Source: a virus. Taken from it: a stretch of 50,881 nucleotides of DNA. Positions 1 to 9,085 of the stretch are shown in pieces. The notes below the pieces were generated by a model, which saw only the letters and a program-made list of their open reading frames with translations, was not told the DNA's origin and made no database searches. The stretch spans positions 1 through 50,881 of the IMG/VR virus record IMGVR_UViG_3300017782_000027. One strand, 5' to 3'. The position numbers and the translations under genes were made by a program. Position 1 is the first letter of the stretch. The number at the start of each line of letters is the position of its first letter.

Positions 1-3000
1 CTTTTGGTGTTATGTTCTTAGCAATAATTCTTTGTGAAGTCTTATCGGTAGAAAGAGCTTTGTCAACTTCTGACTGACTAATTTTTTTTGGAGTAGTTTT
101 CTGTAGCAAAACTAAAGTCTCCTGTGGTTGTACTTCTTTTAATTGTGTTGCAGGTTGCCCACCCATCGCAGCTCTTGCAGCATTTGCTTTTTTTCTTTCT
201 CCTATTGGAGTCTGACTGCCTGTTTTGGGAACAAATCCTGGTGCAACTTTTCTTACATCATACGCTTCATTAAAGACCATTATAGGAGCACCTTTAAGAA
301 CGAATGGATATGATGGATGAGTCTTTACCTCTGTTGTTGTTCTACTATCTATAATAGGACTATCCTTATCAAACTGTATAGCTGAAATCACATCACCATT
401 TCCAACATTTTTTAATGCAGGATCATTAACAAACTCACTCATTGTAATGCCATGCAAAGAGTTTCTGTTCACTACCGTTTTACCAAAATCAAATCTAGGA
501 ATACCAGCATTCTTTTCCATACCAGCATTAAATAGTTTATCATAAAACTTGTTTCTAGATAAATAATTAGTGGCATTTGGACCAGTGTATGGAAATAATG
601 TCTCTAAGTCTTTTATTGTATTTATAGATGTCGGTAGTTTCTTTTTAGATAAGTATTCAGCAAAAGATATTTTCTTTTTACTGTCCATGCTAGATTTAAG
701 AACTTCATTAACTCTATCTACTATGAACTGAGTATCTGCCCCATTGTTTACAGCATTAAATATTTCTTTTAAAGCATATTGTTGGAATGAATTACTACCT
801 AGTATACCAGTATTAGCTTGACTCATAACAAGTCCAACTCCATCAGTCTCCTTTGCTTTGTTTAAAACTTTCCTAGCATTTGCTTCATCCGTAAATGCCC
901 ATGCTCCTTGACCGAGGTATGGATATAAAAACCCACCCATAAAGTCATGCTCAACTCCAGTAGGCGACATAATTCTTCCGACTACTGCTTGATCTGCGGC
1001 AAACACAAATGCTTTCGCACCATCTAAATCTTTTATTGTACCACGTTGTATTTTATCTGTATCGACTCCAAGCCTATTTACAAGTTGTAAGTTTATTTTT
1101 CTACCGCTAGGCTCAACCTCTCCAGAAACACGAATACTTCCAAAGTCCGCTCCTTGCTCTACGTCCTCACCGTTTATAAACTTATCAAGGTTCTTCGTGT
1201 TTAAAGAAAGAACTTCTTTTGTAGATATCTTCTTCCCCTGATACACTTTACTAGATAATGTATTAAGTAGACTTTTTATTTCAGCATCCTTTATGTCTTT
1301 GTCAGCATACAAACTACCAACTCCTAACCTTTCTGCTGTTTTATTTAGCCATAACTTTATTTTTTGTCTTGTGCTTGGTTTAAATTTATCTTGCGATGCA
1401 GAAAACTCAGCAAACAATTGAGTGAGCTTCTCTTCATTCTGCATGTTTTCATCATAGTTTTCAGCGAACTCCTGTATTTTTTGTGCGAGTGCGGTGCCCT
1501 GAATGTCTGGAAGTACTGCATCAAGCAGCTCTTTCACACTACTATTTAAAACATCACCATTAGCTGCATTTCTAAGCAATGCATGAAAAGTTTCGTGAGC
1601 AACCGTAGTGTCATTTGCTTTACTCACATTAATATGTATAGTGTTTTGATCTGGAACAAAACCTCCACCAGCCTCTGACTCTTGACCTATCGCTTCTACG
1701 AAAGACTCATTAGTTTTGTGAAACACATAATTAACATTAGGAAGTATATTTGATATTGCCTCCATAGCTTTAGTGGCCTGTGCCAGTAAGCTTGTTTGAT
1801 CAGAGTCAGGAGAGCCATCTAACTCTTCCTTGTATTTCTGAAACTGAGTATCATCTGACAGGTCTATACCGTTGCCATAATAATACATAGGCTTTTTTGT
1901 ATTAGGGTCTTCCTGAGTTACCTTCTCCCCTTTTTCTCTAACAAATTCTTGCGTTTGACCAGATTTTGAATCATAACCATATGATTTTATTAGATCACTT
2001 ATAGATGCGGCTCGCTCTTTAAATTGTTTTTCTAACGCATCTATTACTTGCTCCTTTTGTTCTTCAGTAAGATTCTTAGAGTTAATTACATTTATTAGTT
2101 GATTGTTCAGTCCAACCTGTTCTTTATACAATTGCTTGATTTTATCAACTGCTTCTTGTGGTAGTAATTTAGCTAACTCGTCTACTTGCTGATTTATAGA
2201 TCTAACTTCTTCAACGTAAGCATTTCTAGTCTGCTTCATTGCAGATTTTTCTTCAGTACTAAAATGTGGCTTTGTAAGTTGATCCTCTATGCTTTTTATT
2301 TCTGATACTAATTCTTCTACTCTGTTTGCTTGTTCATCAGTCTTAACAGCAGTAATATAATCATATCCATTTTTAAGAGTACTCATTGAAAACCCTCCTG
2401 CCAGACCTTGATACAAAGCTTCTCTAGCTTCTTTACTAACCATGTACTTGCCTATTATCTCACCGACATCACCAGGGTTTCTTTTAGCTAGAAGCTCATT
2501 TACCTTTTCAAGTATGGCTTGACTGTATTCAGTTGCACCCTCTACAGTTGATGAAACGACTCCATCTACAAGTTTTTTTACAGCTCCAGGTGGAAGATTC
2601 CTAAATAAAGTAGGATTTAATACTTCATCTATACCTAATTTTTCTAATCCATATGATAGAGCACCAACAACAATTCCAGGTAACATCTCATGTTGATTAG
2701 TTTCATACAGCTCTCTAGAGCTTATACCTAAATCCTCTGCTTTTGATTCATTATATAAGTCTATACCTCTAGCAATTAAATCAGTAGCTAACCCCACACC
2801 ACCAGTAAGCCTAGCTTGTGCTGCGGATGCCATAAAAGAAGTTGTTGCATTAAAGAAACCTGCAACAAATTTACCTGCGTTATCTAAAGTTGGCTCTGGC
2901 ACATCCATAAGTTGCATGCTACCTCCCACCATTATAGGCATTTTCATTGTAGTCATATCAGTAAATCCTAGTGTAGGACCTACATAAGACTTCATCTTTT

Positions 3001-3826
3001 CTTTCCTAGCATTTTGTTCTGCAAAGTATACATCGCTATCAATACCAGTTATATCTTTGAACTCATCTTTTATACCTAGTCCTTCAACTTCTTTCAAAAC
3101 TAAAGACATAGTCCATTGTGCCCAAGATTCAGTTCCTATAATCTGATTTAATCCGTTACCTAAACTTGTTAATGCTGAATCTGCTAAAGAAATTTCTTCT
3201 TCACCTAAAGCTACTCTCTTGAGCCTTTCTTTTCTTTCTTTACGAGCTTCCATCTCTCCTTTAGAGATTCTGTACTGCTCTTCTACTTCTGTGATTTCGT
3301 TAAACTGACCTTGATCTCTAGGCTCTGGAGTTTTTCTCCCAGCTTCTTTGTTTTTTTTATCTATATATGCAGAAAATTCTTCCCAAGCTTTTCTATTATT
3401 AGCTTCAGCCTTTTTATTTGCTACATCAAAAGGGTCAGCTTCTGGTGAATCTGAATTGGAACTTCCATCCTCTGATGCTCCAAGACCATTCTCTGCTGTA
3501 ACGTCTGGATTTTTTTTTTCAACCGTCTTGTCTAGGCCCATTTGCGTTTGGAACTGTTCCACTGTTCCACTATAGCCGCCAGAGACCGCTATTTCATAAG
3601 CATCGTTACAAGCTTCATCATTTTCACACAACAACTGATAAAAATCATTTTTGTCACCATCGTACCCTCGATTAAAAAATTCAGAGTACAAGTCGTTAAA
3701 AAAATTATCTTCTCTTTTTAGAAGGACATCACCAGAAAAATTAGGATTAATAGCATTGTTATCTACTGGCTGCTCTTTCTCTTTTCCAGGATCTACTTGA
3801 CCTTTTAAAATTTGTTCTTCGACCAT
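1..3826 (-). CDS. Large internal-virion-like protein with HExxH motif, 3' end beyond the window
   Basis: An open frame of 1275 codons runs from the ATG at 3826 off the left edge without a stop, so the C-terminus is missing. The N-terminal ~200 residues are acidic and charged. Around residue 740 is the sequence VAHETFHALL, with an HExxH pair at H744 and H748 typical of zinc metallopeptidases; I could not identify a third ligand. A segment near residue 440 (EGATEYSQ) resembles linkers in large multidomain phage polyproteins. It is the last of three genes that follow one another with gaps of 1-4 bases, the position occupied in podoviruses by ejected internal virion proteins such as T7 gp14-16. 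Role as an ejected protein, perhaps with peptidase activity, is inferred from size, position and the motif. The gene contains an A10 run at 3510-3519 that keeps frame. Confidence 0.8.
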   Translation of the reverse strand, partial: MVEEQILKGQVDPGKEKEQPVDNNAINPNFSGDVLLKREDNFFNDLYSEFFNRGYDGDKNDFYQLLCENDEACNDAYEIAVSGGYSGTVEQFQTQMGLDKTVEKKNPDVTAENGLGASEDGSSNSDSPEADPFDVANKKAEANNRKAWEEFSAYIDKKNKEAGRKTPEPRDQGQFNEITEVEEQYRISKGEMEARKERKERLKRVALGEEEISLADSALTSLGNGLNQIIGTESWAQWTMSLVLKEVEGLGIKDEFKDITGIDSDVYFAEQNARKEKMKSYVGPTLGFTDMTTMKMPIMVGGSMQLMDVPEPTLDNAGKFVAGFFNATTSFMASAAQARLTGGVGLATDLIARGIDLYNESKAEDLGISSRELYETNQHEMLPGIVVGALSYGLEKLGIDEVLNPTLFRNLPPGAVKKLVDGVVSSTVEGATEYSQAILEKVNELLAKRNPGDVGEIIGKYMVSKEAREALYQGLAGGFSMSTLKNGYDYITAVKTDEQANRVEELVSEIKSIEDQLTKPHFSTEEKSAMKQTRNAYVEEVRSINQQVDELAKLLPQEAVDKIKQLYKEQVGLNNQLINVINSKNLTEEQKEQVIDALEKQFKERAASISDLIKSYGYDSKSGQTQEFVREKGEKVTQEDPNTKKPMYYYGNGIDLSDDTQFQKYKEELDGSPDSDQTSLLAQATKAMEAISNILPNVNYVFHKTNESFVEAIGQESEAGGGFVPDQNTIHINVSKANDTTVAHETFHALLRNAANGDVLNSSVKELLDAVLPDIQGTALAQKIQEFAENYDENMQNEEKLTQLFAEFSASQDKFKPSTRQKIKLWLNKTAERLGVGSLYADKDIKDAEIKSLLNTLSSKVYQGKKISTKEVLSLNTKNLDKFINGEDVEQGADFGSIRVSGEVEPSGRKINLQLVNRLGVDTDKIQRGTIKDLDGAKAFVFAADQAVVGRIMSPTGVEHDFMGGFLYPYLGQGAWAFTDEANARKVLNKAKETDGVGLVMSQANTGILGSNSFQQYALKEIFNAVNNGADTQFIVDRVNEVLKSSMDSKKKISFAEYLSKKKLPTSINTIKDLETLFPYTGPNATNYLSRNKFYDKLFNAGMEKNAGIPRFDFGKTVVNRNSLHGITMSEFVNDPALKNVGNGDVISAIQFDKDSPIIDSRTTTEVKTHPSYPFVLKGAPIMVFNEAYDVRKVAPGFVPKTGSQTPIGERKKANAARAAMGGQPATQLKEVQPQETLVLLQKTTPKKISQSEVDKALSTDKTSQRIIAKNITPK

Positions 3827-3827
3827 C

Positions 3828-5540
3828 TTAATCCTCTTTTTTTGGACTGTATCCGTTATACTTACCATTTTTTAACTTGTCGGCTATCCTTGCATCCATT
3901 ATTTTTTGCCAGTCTCTTGCATTAAGAGGGTTTCTACCTGTCTTAGTAAGAATAGCATTATAATCTCGCATGTTTAGAGGTTCATATTTGAATATTTTAG
4001 ATACAGTTTTAAATGCTGGTACTTCTTTATAACCACTGGAATCGGTTTCCATTGCTTGTTGTTTTTTACCTTCGCTATCAAGAATAAAGTTTCCGTTTGC
4101 ATCTTGTTGATAAACTGGAATTCGAACATCCACACCAAAACTTACTTCAGTATATCCACCTGTTATGGTACCATCCTCCTCTACTATTTTCTCTCTAAAG
4201 TCTGATAAATATTTAATGTTAGACAAAGCATCTGCACGTAAGCCACCCTCTAGTTCGTTTCCTACTTGAGCATTTATGTCGTTAAACAATTGTCTTTTTA
4301 TGTCTGAATCTTCACTTTCAACAGCTATATAGTCCATCTCTATGCCACCTGTACTTGTAGCATAATTTTCTATACCCAGCATATCTCTCTGCTCGTCTTT
4401 TGTTTTTCGTATTACCTCTGCTGGTTTAGTCAAAGGCACTTTATTAATTTCTTTTATTCCAGCAGCTCTAGCAAGTGGATCGTCATAAGGTTTAGATGAT
4501 TCTTTAGCAACCAACTCATTCATTAGTTTATTGTTTAAACCACGCTTGAGTTTATCATCAATATCTTTTTCAAGATCACCATCATATCCGAGCACTACAC
4601 TTGAATCAAGTAATACTGCATCTTTTTTCTCATCAGCACTTAGTTTTTCAAACTCAGCCGCATCAGTATAAACGCCACCTAACCTTGAGAGTGCATCTAT
4701 TTTTTCGTTTTGTGATAATCCTGCTATGGCAGTAGACATAAGTTGCTCTTGTTGATCTGAAAGCTCACGTCCGCCTTCTCCATCAAATCCAGTATATCTA
4801 GTATACTCTCTGCTACCAGCTCTATATATATCACCAGATCCCTCTAGTGCTGTGATATTACTTGTAAGTGTGTTAAGGTTAACACCTTCTTCATTAGCTA
4901 ACAAATCGTTAAACTTACTAAGAGGTATTCTTGTCGCCTTACCTAAATCTACTTTTCCATCAGGACCTGCCGCAACTTCTCCTGTTCCAGGTGTTCTTAA
5001 TTCTACGTTACCTGAAGCATCTACACCAAAAGATACGTTTTTCATCATACCTTCCATCATCTGCATTTTCAATTGATCAGCTTCTGACTCTGAACCATTC
5101 GCTTCTAACTCATCATACTTTTTCTTAAAGGCAGTTATTTTACTATAGACACCATCTTGTAAATGTTTTACTTGACCTTTCATCCTAGCATTCCTTTTAC
5201 GGAGTTCTGACTCGTCAATGTAACCCATTTCATACATCTGATTATTCATTTCATATTCAGACCTAAGTGTATCAGCAAATTTTTGTCCAGCCTCATCAAC
5301 ATCAGTTAATCCAGTATCCTCAAACTGATCATCGTATGCTATTGTATCGTAAAGATCTTGTTGCTCTTTTTTAAAAAGCTCTCTTTTTTCAGTAAACTCT
5401 TTTTGTGCTTCTTGCTCTCGAACCATCTTTCGTTCCATAGCACGACCAAAGTTCTGGCCTATTTGTGCTATACCTAAACCAAGCTGTGTGGCACTTCCGC
5501 TTCTTTGTTGTAAACCTGCTGCTAATGCTCCTTTTGCCAT
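3828..5540 (-). CDS. Putative internal virion protein, 570 aa
   Basis: I recognise no named domain. The first ~35 residues are Gly/Ala/Gln-rich (MAKGALAAGLQQRSGSATQL), followed by a highly charged, probably helical region (residues 35-170) rich in Glu, Lys and Gln with coiled-coil character. There is no membrane segment. The gene sits between the 260-residue Ala-rich protein (4-base gap) and the HExxH protein (1-base gap), so the three are almost certainly co-transcribed. In podoviruses this three-gene block after the tail genes encodes the core proteins injected with DNA, which is my inference here. Host-cell delivery or a structural core role cannot be told apart from sequence alone. Confidence 0.8.
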   Translation of the reverse strand: MAKGALAAGLQQRSGSATQLGLGIAQIGQNFGRAMERKMVREQEAQKEFTEKRELFKKEQQDLYDTIAYDDQFEDTGLTDVDEAGQKFADTLRSEYEMNNQMYEMGYIDESELRKRNARMKGQVKHLQDGVYSKITAFKKKYDELEANGSESEADQLKMQMMEGMMKNVSFGVDASGNVELRTPGTGEVAAGPDGKVDLGKATRIPLSKFNDLLANEEGVNLNTLTSNITALEGSGDIYRAGSREYTRYTGFDGEGGRELSDQQEQLMSTAIAGLSQNEKIDALSRLGGVYTDAAEFEKLSADEKKDAVLLDSSVVLGYDGDLEKDIDDKLKRGLNNKLMNELVAKESSKPYDDPLARAAGIKEINKVPLTKPAEVIRKTKDEQRDMLGIENYATSTGGIEMDYIAVESEDSDIKRQLFNDINAQVGNELEGGLRADALSNIKYLSDFREKIVEEDGTITGGYTEVSFGVDVRIPVYQQDANGNFILDSEGKKQQAMETDSSGYKEVPAFKTVSKIFKYEPLNMRDYNAILTKTGRNPLNARDWQKIMDARIADKLKNGKYNGYSPKKED

Positions 5541-5544
5541 CTCA

Positions 5545-6327
5545 CTAATATGTTAATGCGTTCTTATATTTAGGATCTACTCCTAAACCTGGAGTTCCAG
5601 TAAAACCAGCTTGAAAATTTGGAGAGATTGGCATTGGAGAATTAGCAAATTGATTAAAACTATTACCAGTTAAACTTTGTGAAGCACTATGTAAAGTAGC
5701 TTGTGATTGCTTTGCTATGTCAGATCCGAGAGTACCAGCCTGTCCTGCTTGTGATAAAAATTTAGTTTGAGCTAATTTTTTTGCACCTGCACCTTCTATT
5801 AGTGGTTTTGCATCTGGAAGAGCACCTAAAGCACCTGTTACGGATCCTGCAACTCCAGCAATACCAGCCATTGTTGCTTCCCTACCTTCAGCAAGTTCTT
5901 GTCCGAGTCCTGCAATTTCTCCTTCTTCTCTTTTCTCTTGCATCCCTCTGATATTCTGCTCTTCTTTCATCTGGATCTGCTGTATGTTAGTTTGCTGTCT
6001 ATCTAAATCAGCAGATATAGATTGCTGCACTTGTTGTTGTCCAGCCTGTAAATCTTTTGCACCACCTACAACGCCACGCACACCTCCCATACCAAGTGCT
6101 CGTACAGTATCTTTTGCTTGTCTTTGTGCTGCTAGTGTTTGCATTTCTGCACCTAACGTAGAAACTCTAAGATCTTTTGCTACGTTTTTAAGTTCTTGTC
6201 TCTTGTAATTTTCTAAAGCTTTTTTTGCTTTTCTAGCTCTTGAAGCACCACTTATAGCCTGAGCTGCACCTGCTGCTGCCGAGACACCTGCTCCAATCGC
6301 TAACGCTGTTGCTGTTGCTATTGCCAT
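5545..6327 (-). CDS. Putative internal virion protein, Ala/Gln-rich, 260 aa
   Basis: The N-terminus (MAIATATALAIGAGVSAAAG) is a hydrophobic, glycine-zipper-like stretch. It is followed by a long Ala/Gln/Lys/Glu-rich helical region (residues 30-150) and a second Gly/Ala-rich hydrophobic patch near residues 155-175. The composition and size resemble the small internal core proteins of podoviruses (T7 gp14-like), which are thought to span the outer membrane on ejection. It overlaps the acetyltransferase gene upstream by 10 bases and is followed after 4 bases by the next core-protein candidate, so translational coupling is likely. Function is inferred from position and composition; no motif proves it. 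Confidence 0.78.
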   Translation of the reverse strand: MAIATATALAIGAGVSAAAGAAQAISGASRARKAKKALENYKRQELKNVAKDLRVSTLGAEMQTLAAQRQAKDTVRALGMGGVRGVVGGAKDLQAGQQQVQQSISADLDRQQTNIQQIQMKEEQNIRGMQEKREEGEIAGLGQELAEGREATMAGIAGVAGSVTGALGALPDAKPLIEGAGAKKLAQTKFLSQAGQAGTLGSDIAKQSQATLHSASQSLTGNSFNQFANSPMPISPNFQAGFTGTPGLGVDPKYKNALTY

Positions 6328-6728
6328 ATTTTCATCATTTCTGTAACCTTCTTATCCGATACAATGTACCCAGATTCAAGATATTTATTTAATAGACTGT
6401 CGTTCTTTAATATTACGTGAGCATATTTGTAACCATTTTCATTAGCTAGTTCTAGTATACAATCAATTAAAAGTTCAATAGCTTCACTCCTATCTTTTTC
6501 TCGATACTCTTTATTAGAGACCACAAACTCAGTTAAACATACTTTACTATTCGTTAAATACAAAAACCCTGCACAAATATTTTGTTCACCCTTGCTAACC
6601 ATCAAACCACTTGTGGCATCTTCTGGTAAAAAATCTCTAGGTATAGGTTCCCATCCCCAAGCTTTCCACCACTTAACTAAGTGATTGTCGTAGTCATCAA
6701 TGTTTAACTTTCTTACATTGAATTCCAT
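6318..6728 (-). CDS. GNAT-like N-acetyltransferase, 136 aa
   Basis: The layout fits a small GNAT-fold protein: an N-terminal strand with conserved-looking acids (NIDDYDNHLVKWWKAWG), a central strand pair (GFLYLTNSKVCLTEFVVSN), a helix that would hold the acyl-CoA loop (REKDRSEAIELLIDCILELA), and a C-terminal part (HVILKNDSLLNKYLESGYI) resembling the usual N-x-x-x-x-x-Y-x-x-x-G-F end. The canonical R-x-x-G-x-G/A acetyl-CoA loop is degenerate, so activity is uncertain. Such genes are found within structural operons of several phages, where the target is unknown. A TAnnTTTG promoter box lies 6 bases upstream of the ATG, which may make this the first gene of a unit with the internal virion proteins. 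Confidence 0.72.
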   Translation of the reverse strand: MEFNVRKLNIDDYDNHLVKWWKAWGWEPIPRDFLPEDATSGLMVSKGEQNICAGFLYLTNSKVCLTEFVVSNKEYREKDRSEAIELLIDCILELANENGYKYAHVILKNDSLLNKYLESGYIVSDKKVTEMMKIWQ

Positions 6729-6733
6729 TAGTG

Positions 6734-6741
6734 CAAAGATA
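6734..6741 (-). promoter_or_regulatory. Putative Bacteroidota -7 promoter element
   Basis: The minus strand reads AATTAGTATCTTTGCACTA and then ATG. TATCTTTG matches TAnnTTTG, and the flanks AATTnG and CA are shared with the boxes before 11005 and 42898. Only five bases separate it from the start codon, so a transcript would be nearly leaderless. No clear TTTG -33 box is seen. Confidence 0.5.
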
Positions 6742-6746
6742 CTAAT

Positions 6747-7745
6747 TTAATAGGTACGGTATCTGGAGCGTATGGCATCTATGATCCATGTAGATATAAA
6801 GTATTTTTCATCTTTATTCAAACTATCAAGTTGCCATTCTGGATGTCCACACTTGTCGTGCATCCACATATAAGAAACGTAAGGAAATTTTCTTATTGCA
6901 TCATAAAGCACCTGAAGAGATTCTTGTTTGCCTGTTTTATAATTAGACCAACGCTCATCATCTTTTTCAAGTGGCCATATATCACACATGGGACCACCAT
7001 GCCAACATCTATCCCAATAAGAAGCAACTCCTACATGACTTTCAAATAGATATAGAAGATTTAATGTCATATGGAAATTTCGTCCTAAGCTGTCTATGTT
7101 GTTTTTTATAGCCTCTAATGTTAATCGTTGAAATGAAAACTCATCTCCTATATAAACTTCTTTAGTTCTAGAAGTAAATCTTTCATCATTAAGTATCTCT
7201 TGTATAATATGATTATGAGGCATAAAGTTCATCATACAATCGTTTCTAGGAAACACTGGTATGTTCTCATACCCATCATACTCTCTGTGGCTTCCTGGTA
7301 TACAATCATCTGGTTCTACTTTACTGTAGTGTGCAGTGTGAGGATCGTATGATGCACAAAAAGCATTAGACAAAGTCTTTGGACTAGGCATTTTTTGTAA
7401 AGCAATATCATCTGTGTCAACATAAGTACCACCCCATTCAGACAACAACAGTAGACGAAACAAGTCTGATCGCTCTCTTGGATGTGTATTGTTATATATT
7501 TCTTTTATTTGATCGATGTTAGAAAGGTGAGATATAGGATTATATATGTTATCATCCCACTCACGCACCAAAATTTTGTATCGTTTTTCAAATTCTTCAT
7601 CTTTTAATGAGTTTGTTATAAGATATATTGGACGCTCTGGATTCATGTACCTTGCAGAATACAAGGCATCGTCAAGAATCTTTTTCCTCTCTGGAGATAT
7701 TGGACCATCCCAGTAGAAAAATATATTGTATATATCTTTATCCAT
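6747..7745 (-). CDS. Glycosyltransferase with DXD motif (GT32-like)
   Basis: Residues 93-112 (SDLFRLLLLSEWGGTYVDTD) carry the sugar-binding DXD signature of the GT32-type family (Gly_transf_sug): R-x-x-x-L-x-x-x-GG-x-Y-x-D-x-D. The DTD at 110-112 would bind the metal and nucleotide sugar. I chose the ATG at 7745, giving 332 residues that begin right before the first strand (IYNIFFYWDG). A GTG 72 bases upstream would overlap the preceding gene by 80 bases. With the chosen start the overlap is 8 bases (ATGGATAA), fitting translational coupling. It is the last of four consecutive glycosyltransferases. Donor and acceptor are unknown; a virion protein or host envelope glycan are the main options. 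Confidence 0.85.
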   Translation of the reverse strand: MDKDIYNIFFYWDGPISPERKKILDDALYSARYMNPERPIYLITNSLKDEEFEKRYKILVREWDDNIYNPISHLSNIDQIKEIYNNTHPRERSDLFRLLLLSEWGGTYVDTDDIALQKMPSPKTLSNAFCASYDPHTAHYSKVEPDDCIPGSHREYDGYENIPVFPRNDCMMNFMPHNHIIQEILNDERFTSRTKEVYIGDEFSFQRLTLEAIKNNIDSLGRNFHMTLNLLYLFESHVGVASYWDRCWHGGPMCDIWPLEKDDERWSNYKTGKQESLQVLYDAIRKFPYVSYMWMHDKCGHPEWQLDSLNKDEKYFISTWIIDAIRSRYRTY

Positions 7746-8424
7746 TGTTTTTGTTATATTTTGCTTTGAATAGTTCTGCATCCTCAGCTTGTTGATGTCT
7801 AAATTCTCCTCTACCACTCGTAATAGATATGTCGTCTGAGTACAGGTTAAGGTTTTTAATCCACCAAGCTCCTCCTTTTACATTTTGTATAAGCCAGTCA
7901 TCACCACATGCTATTTTTAAATCTTCTGGAATAGGAACGTACATACTTTTCTTTACAAAAAACAAACATCCCCAACCCCATCCACGTTGAGTACCATCTT
8001 CTGGGTTTCTTTCTAAAACAAAGTTTTTACCTCCATCATGATTTACTTCTCCATAGAAGTTGCCTATAAACATACCTATAATTCCTAGGGTTAATTTTGA
8101 AGAGACCCATTCAAAAATAGTTAGATCATTAAAAAATATATCATCGTTCGCAATACATACATTTTCAAACTTAGCTTCTTTTACCCCTAAATTCCATGCA
8201 GGGTTAACAAATATGTTTTCTTTTAAAGAAATTGCACGAGCTTTTTTAAGGCCTCCTCTTAAACGATTAGGAGCTTCGTTAGCATTATCTATAACTAATA
8301 TCTCTCCGACCCACTCTGCCCTATCTAAATGGCTTAGAAGAGGGTGTATTCTATCCGTTTTCCACAGTGTGGGAATTATTACACTAAATTGCTGCAAGTT
8401 TGTCTTTGCTTCTGATTTGTTCAT
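7738..8424 (-). CDS. Glycosyltransferase, GT2-like (GT-A fold)
   Basis: The protein opens with a GT-A nucleotide-binding strand (FSVIIPTLWKTDRI), has a second strand EILVIDN, and a metal-binding acidic pair in CIANDDIFFND. A later WGWGCLFFVKKS and the acidic GDDWLI resemble the acceptor-side and catalytic-base regions of family 2 enzymes. I place the start at the ATG at 8424; another ATG at 8436 adds four residues (MKTI). Either start overlaps the upstream glycosyltransferase by about 40-50 bases, more than elsewhere in this cassette, and a TTG nearer the stop is also possible. Substrates are not evident. Confidence 0.75.
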   Translation of the reverse strand: MNKSEAKTNLQQFSVIIPTLWKTDRIHPLLSHLDRAEWVGEILVIDNANEAPNRLRGGLKKARAISLKENIFVNPAWNLGVKEAKFENVCIANDDIFFNDLTIFEWVSSKLTLGIIGMFIGNFYGEVNHDGGKNFVLERNPEDGTQRGWGWGCLFFVKKSMYVPIPEDLKIACGDDWLIQNVKGGAWWIKNLNLYSDDISITSGRGEFRHQQAEDAELFKAKYNKNNG

Positions 8425-9085
8425 AATAGTTTTCAATAAATTTTGGCACTAATATATACTCTCCTTTTTCTTCCATGTCTTTATCAACTCTTTCAAACAT
8501 TTCCTTTTGATCTACATCACCCATTCCAGATATATGGTAAGTGTACATTCCCCATCTATATATCATACTCATAGCGTCATACTCATGAACACTTCCATTA
8601 TGAAAAAATGTCAACCAATTATCTTCTCCGAAAGATTTGTTATCCCATTCCAGTATACCATTTATATATTTCTTAGTGTATATGTTTCCATTATTTATAG
8701 AAGAGCCTCTATCTCCGTACTCGTTATTAGAAAAAAAGTAATGTCCTTTAGACCTGTATACATCGTGATTAGGATTATTTTTTATAGCCTCAATACTATC
8801 TCTTAGAGCAAACTCTGTGAGCAAATCATCATCATCTAATCTATACATGTAATCATGAGGTGCTAGATTAAAACCAAATCTAAGTTTCTCTATAATAGAA
8901 CCAAATCGTTTGGGCACATTTATTATTGTAACATTAGGTATTGGATATAAAAGTTTATACGTTACATCTATAGCATCATTAATTACTAGCATATTACAGT
9001 CTGGTCTATTTTGTCTTAAAAAAGATTCAATAGCCTCCTCTAAAATGTGATGTCTTTTGTAAGTAAGTGTTACTACTGTTATCAT
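8384..9085 (-). CDS. Family 2 glycosyltransferase, 233 aa
   Basis: A typical GT2 N-terminus is present: TVVTLTYKRHHILEEAIESF, with the first Rossmann-like strand and helix, then LVINDA, and a DDDD tract at residues 84-87 (YRLDDDDLL) that matches the DXD metal site. The length of 233 residues is short for the family and suggests just the catalytic GT-A domain without membrane segments, so it would act in the cytoplasm of the infected cell. It overlaps the preceding glycosyltransferase by four bases (ATGA). Together with its three neighbours it forms a cassette inserted between tail genes and the internal virion genes. Confidence 0.88.
   Translation of the reverse strand: MITVVTLTYKRHHILEEAIESFLRQNRPDCNMLVINDAIDVTYKLLYPIPNVTIINVPKRFGSIIEKLRFGFNLAPHDYMYRLDDDDLLTEFALRDSIEAIKNNPNHDVYRSKGHYFFSNNEYGDRGSSINNGNIYTKKYINGILEWDNKSFGEDNWLTFFHNGSVHEYDAMSMIYRWGMYTYHISGMGDVDQKEMFERVDKDMEEKGEYILVPKFIENYYEQIRSKDKLAAI

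Noticed and set aside
7746-7817. GTG start giving 24 extra residues to the GT32-like protein
   Set aside because: It would overlap the preceding gene by 80 bases, while the ATG at 7745 gives an 8-base overlap and starts right before the first strand.
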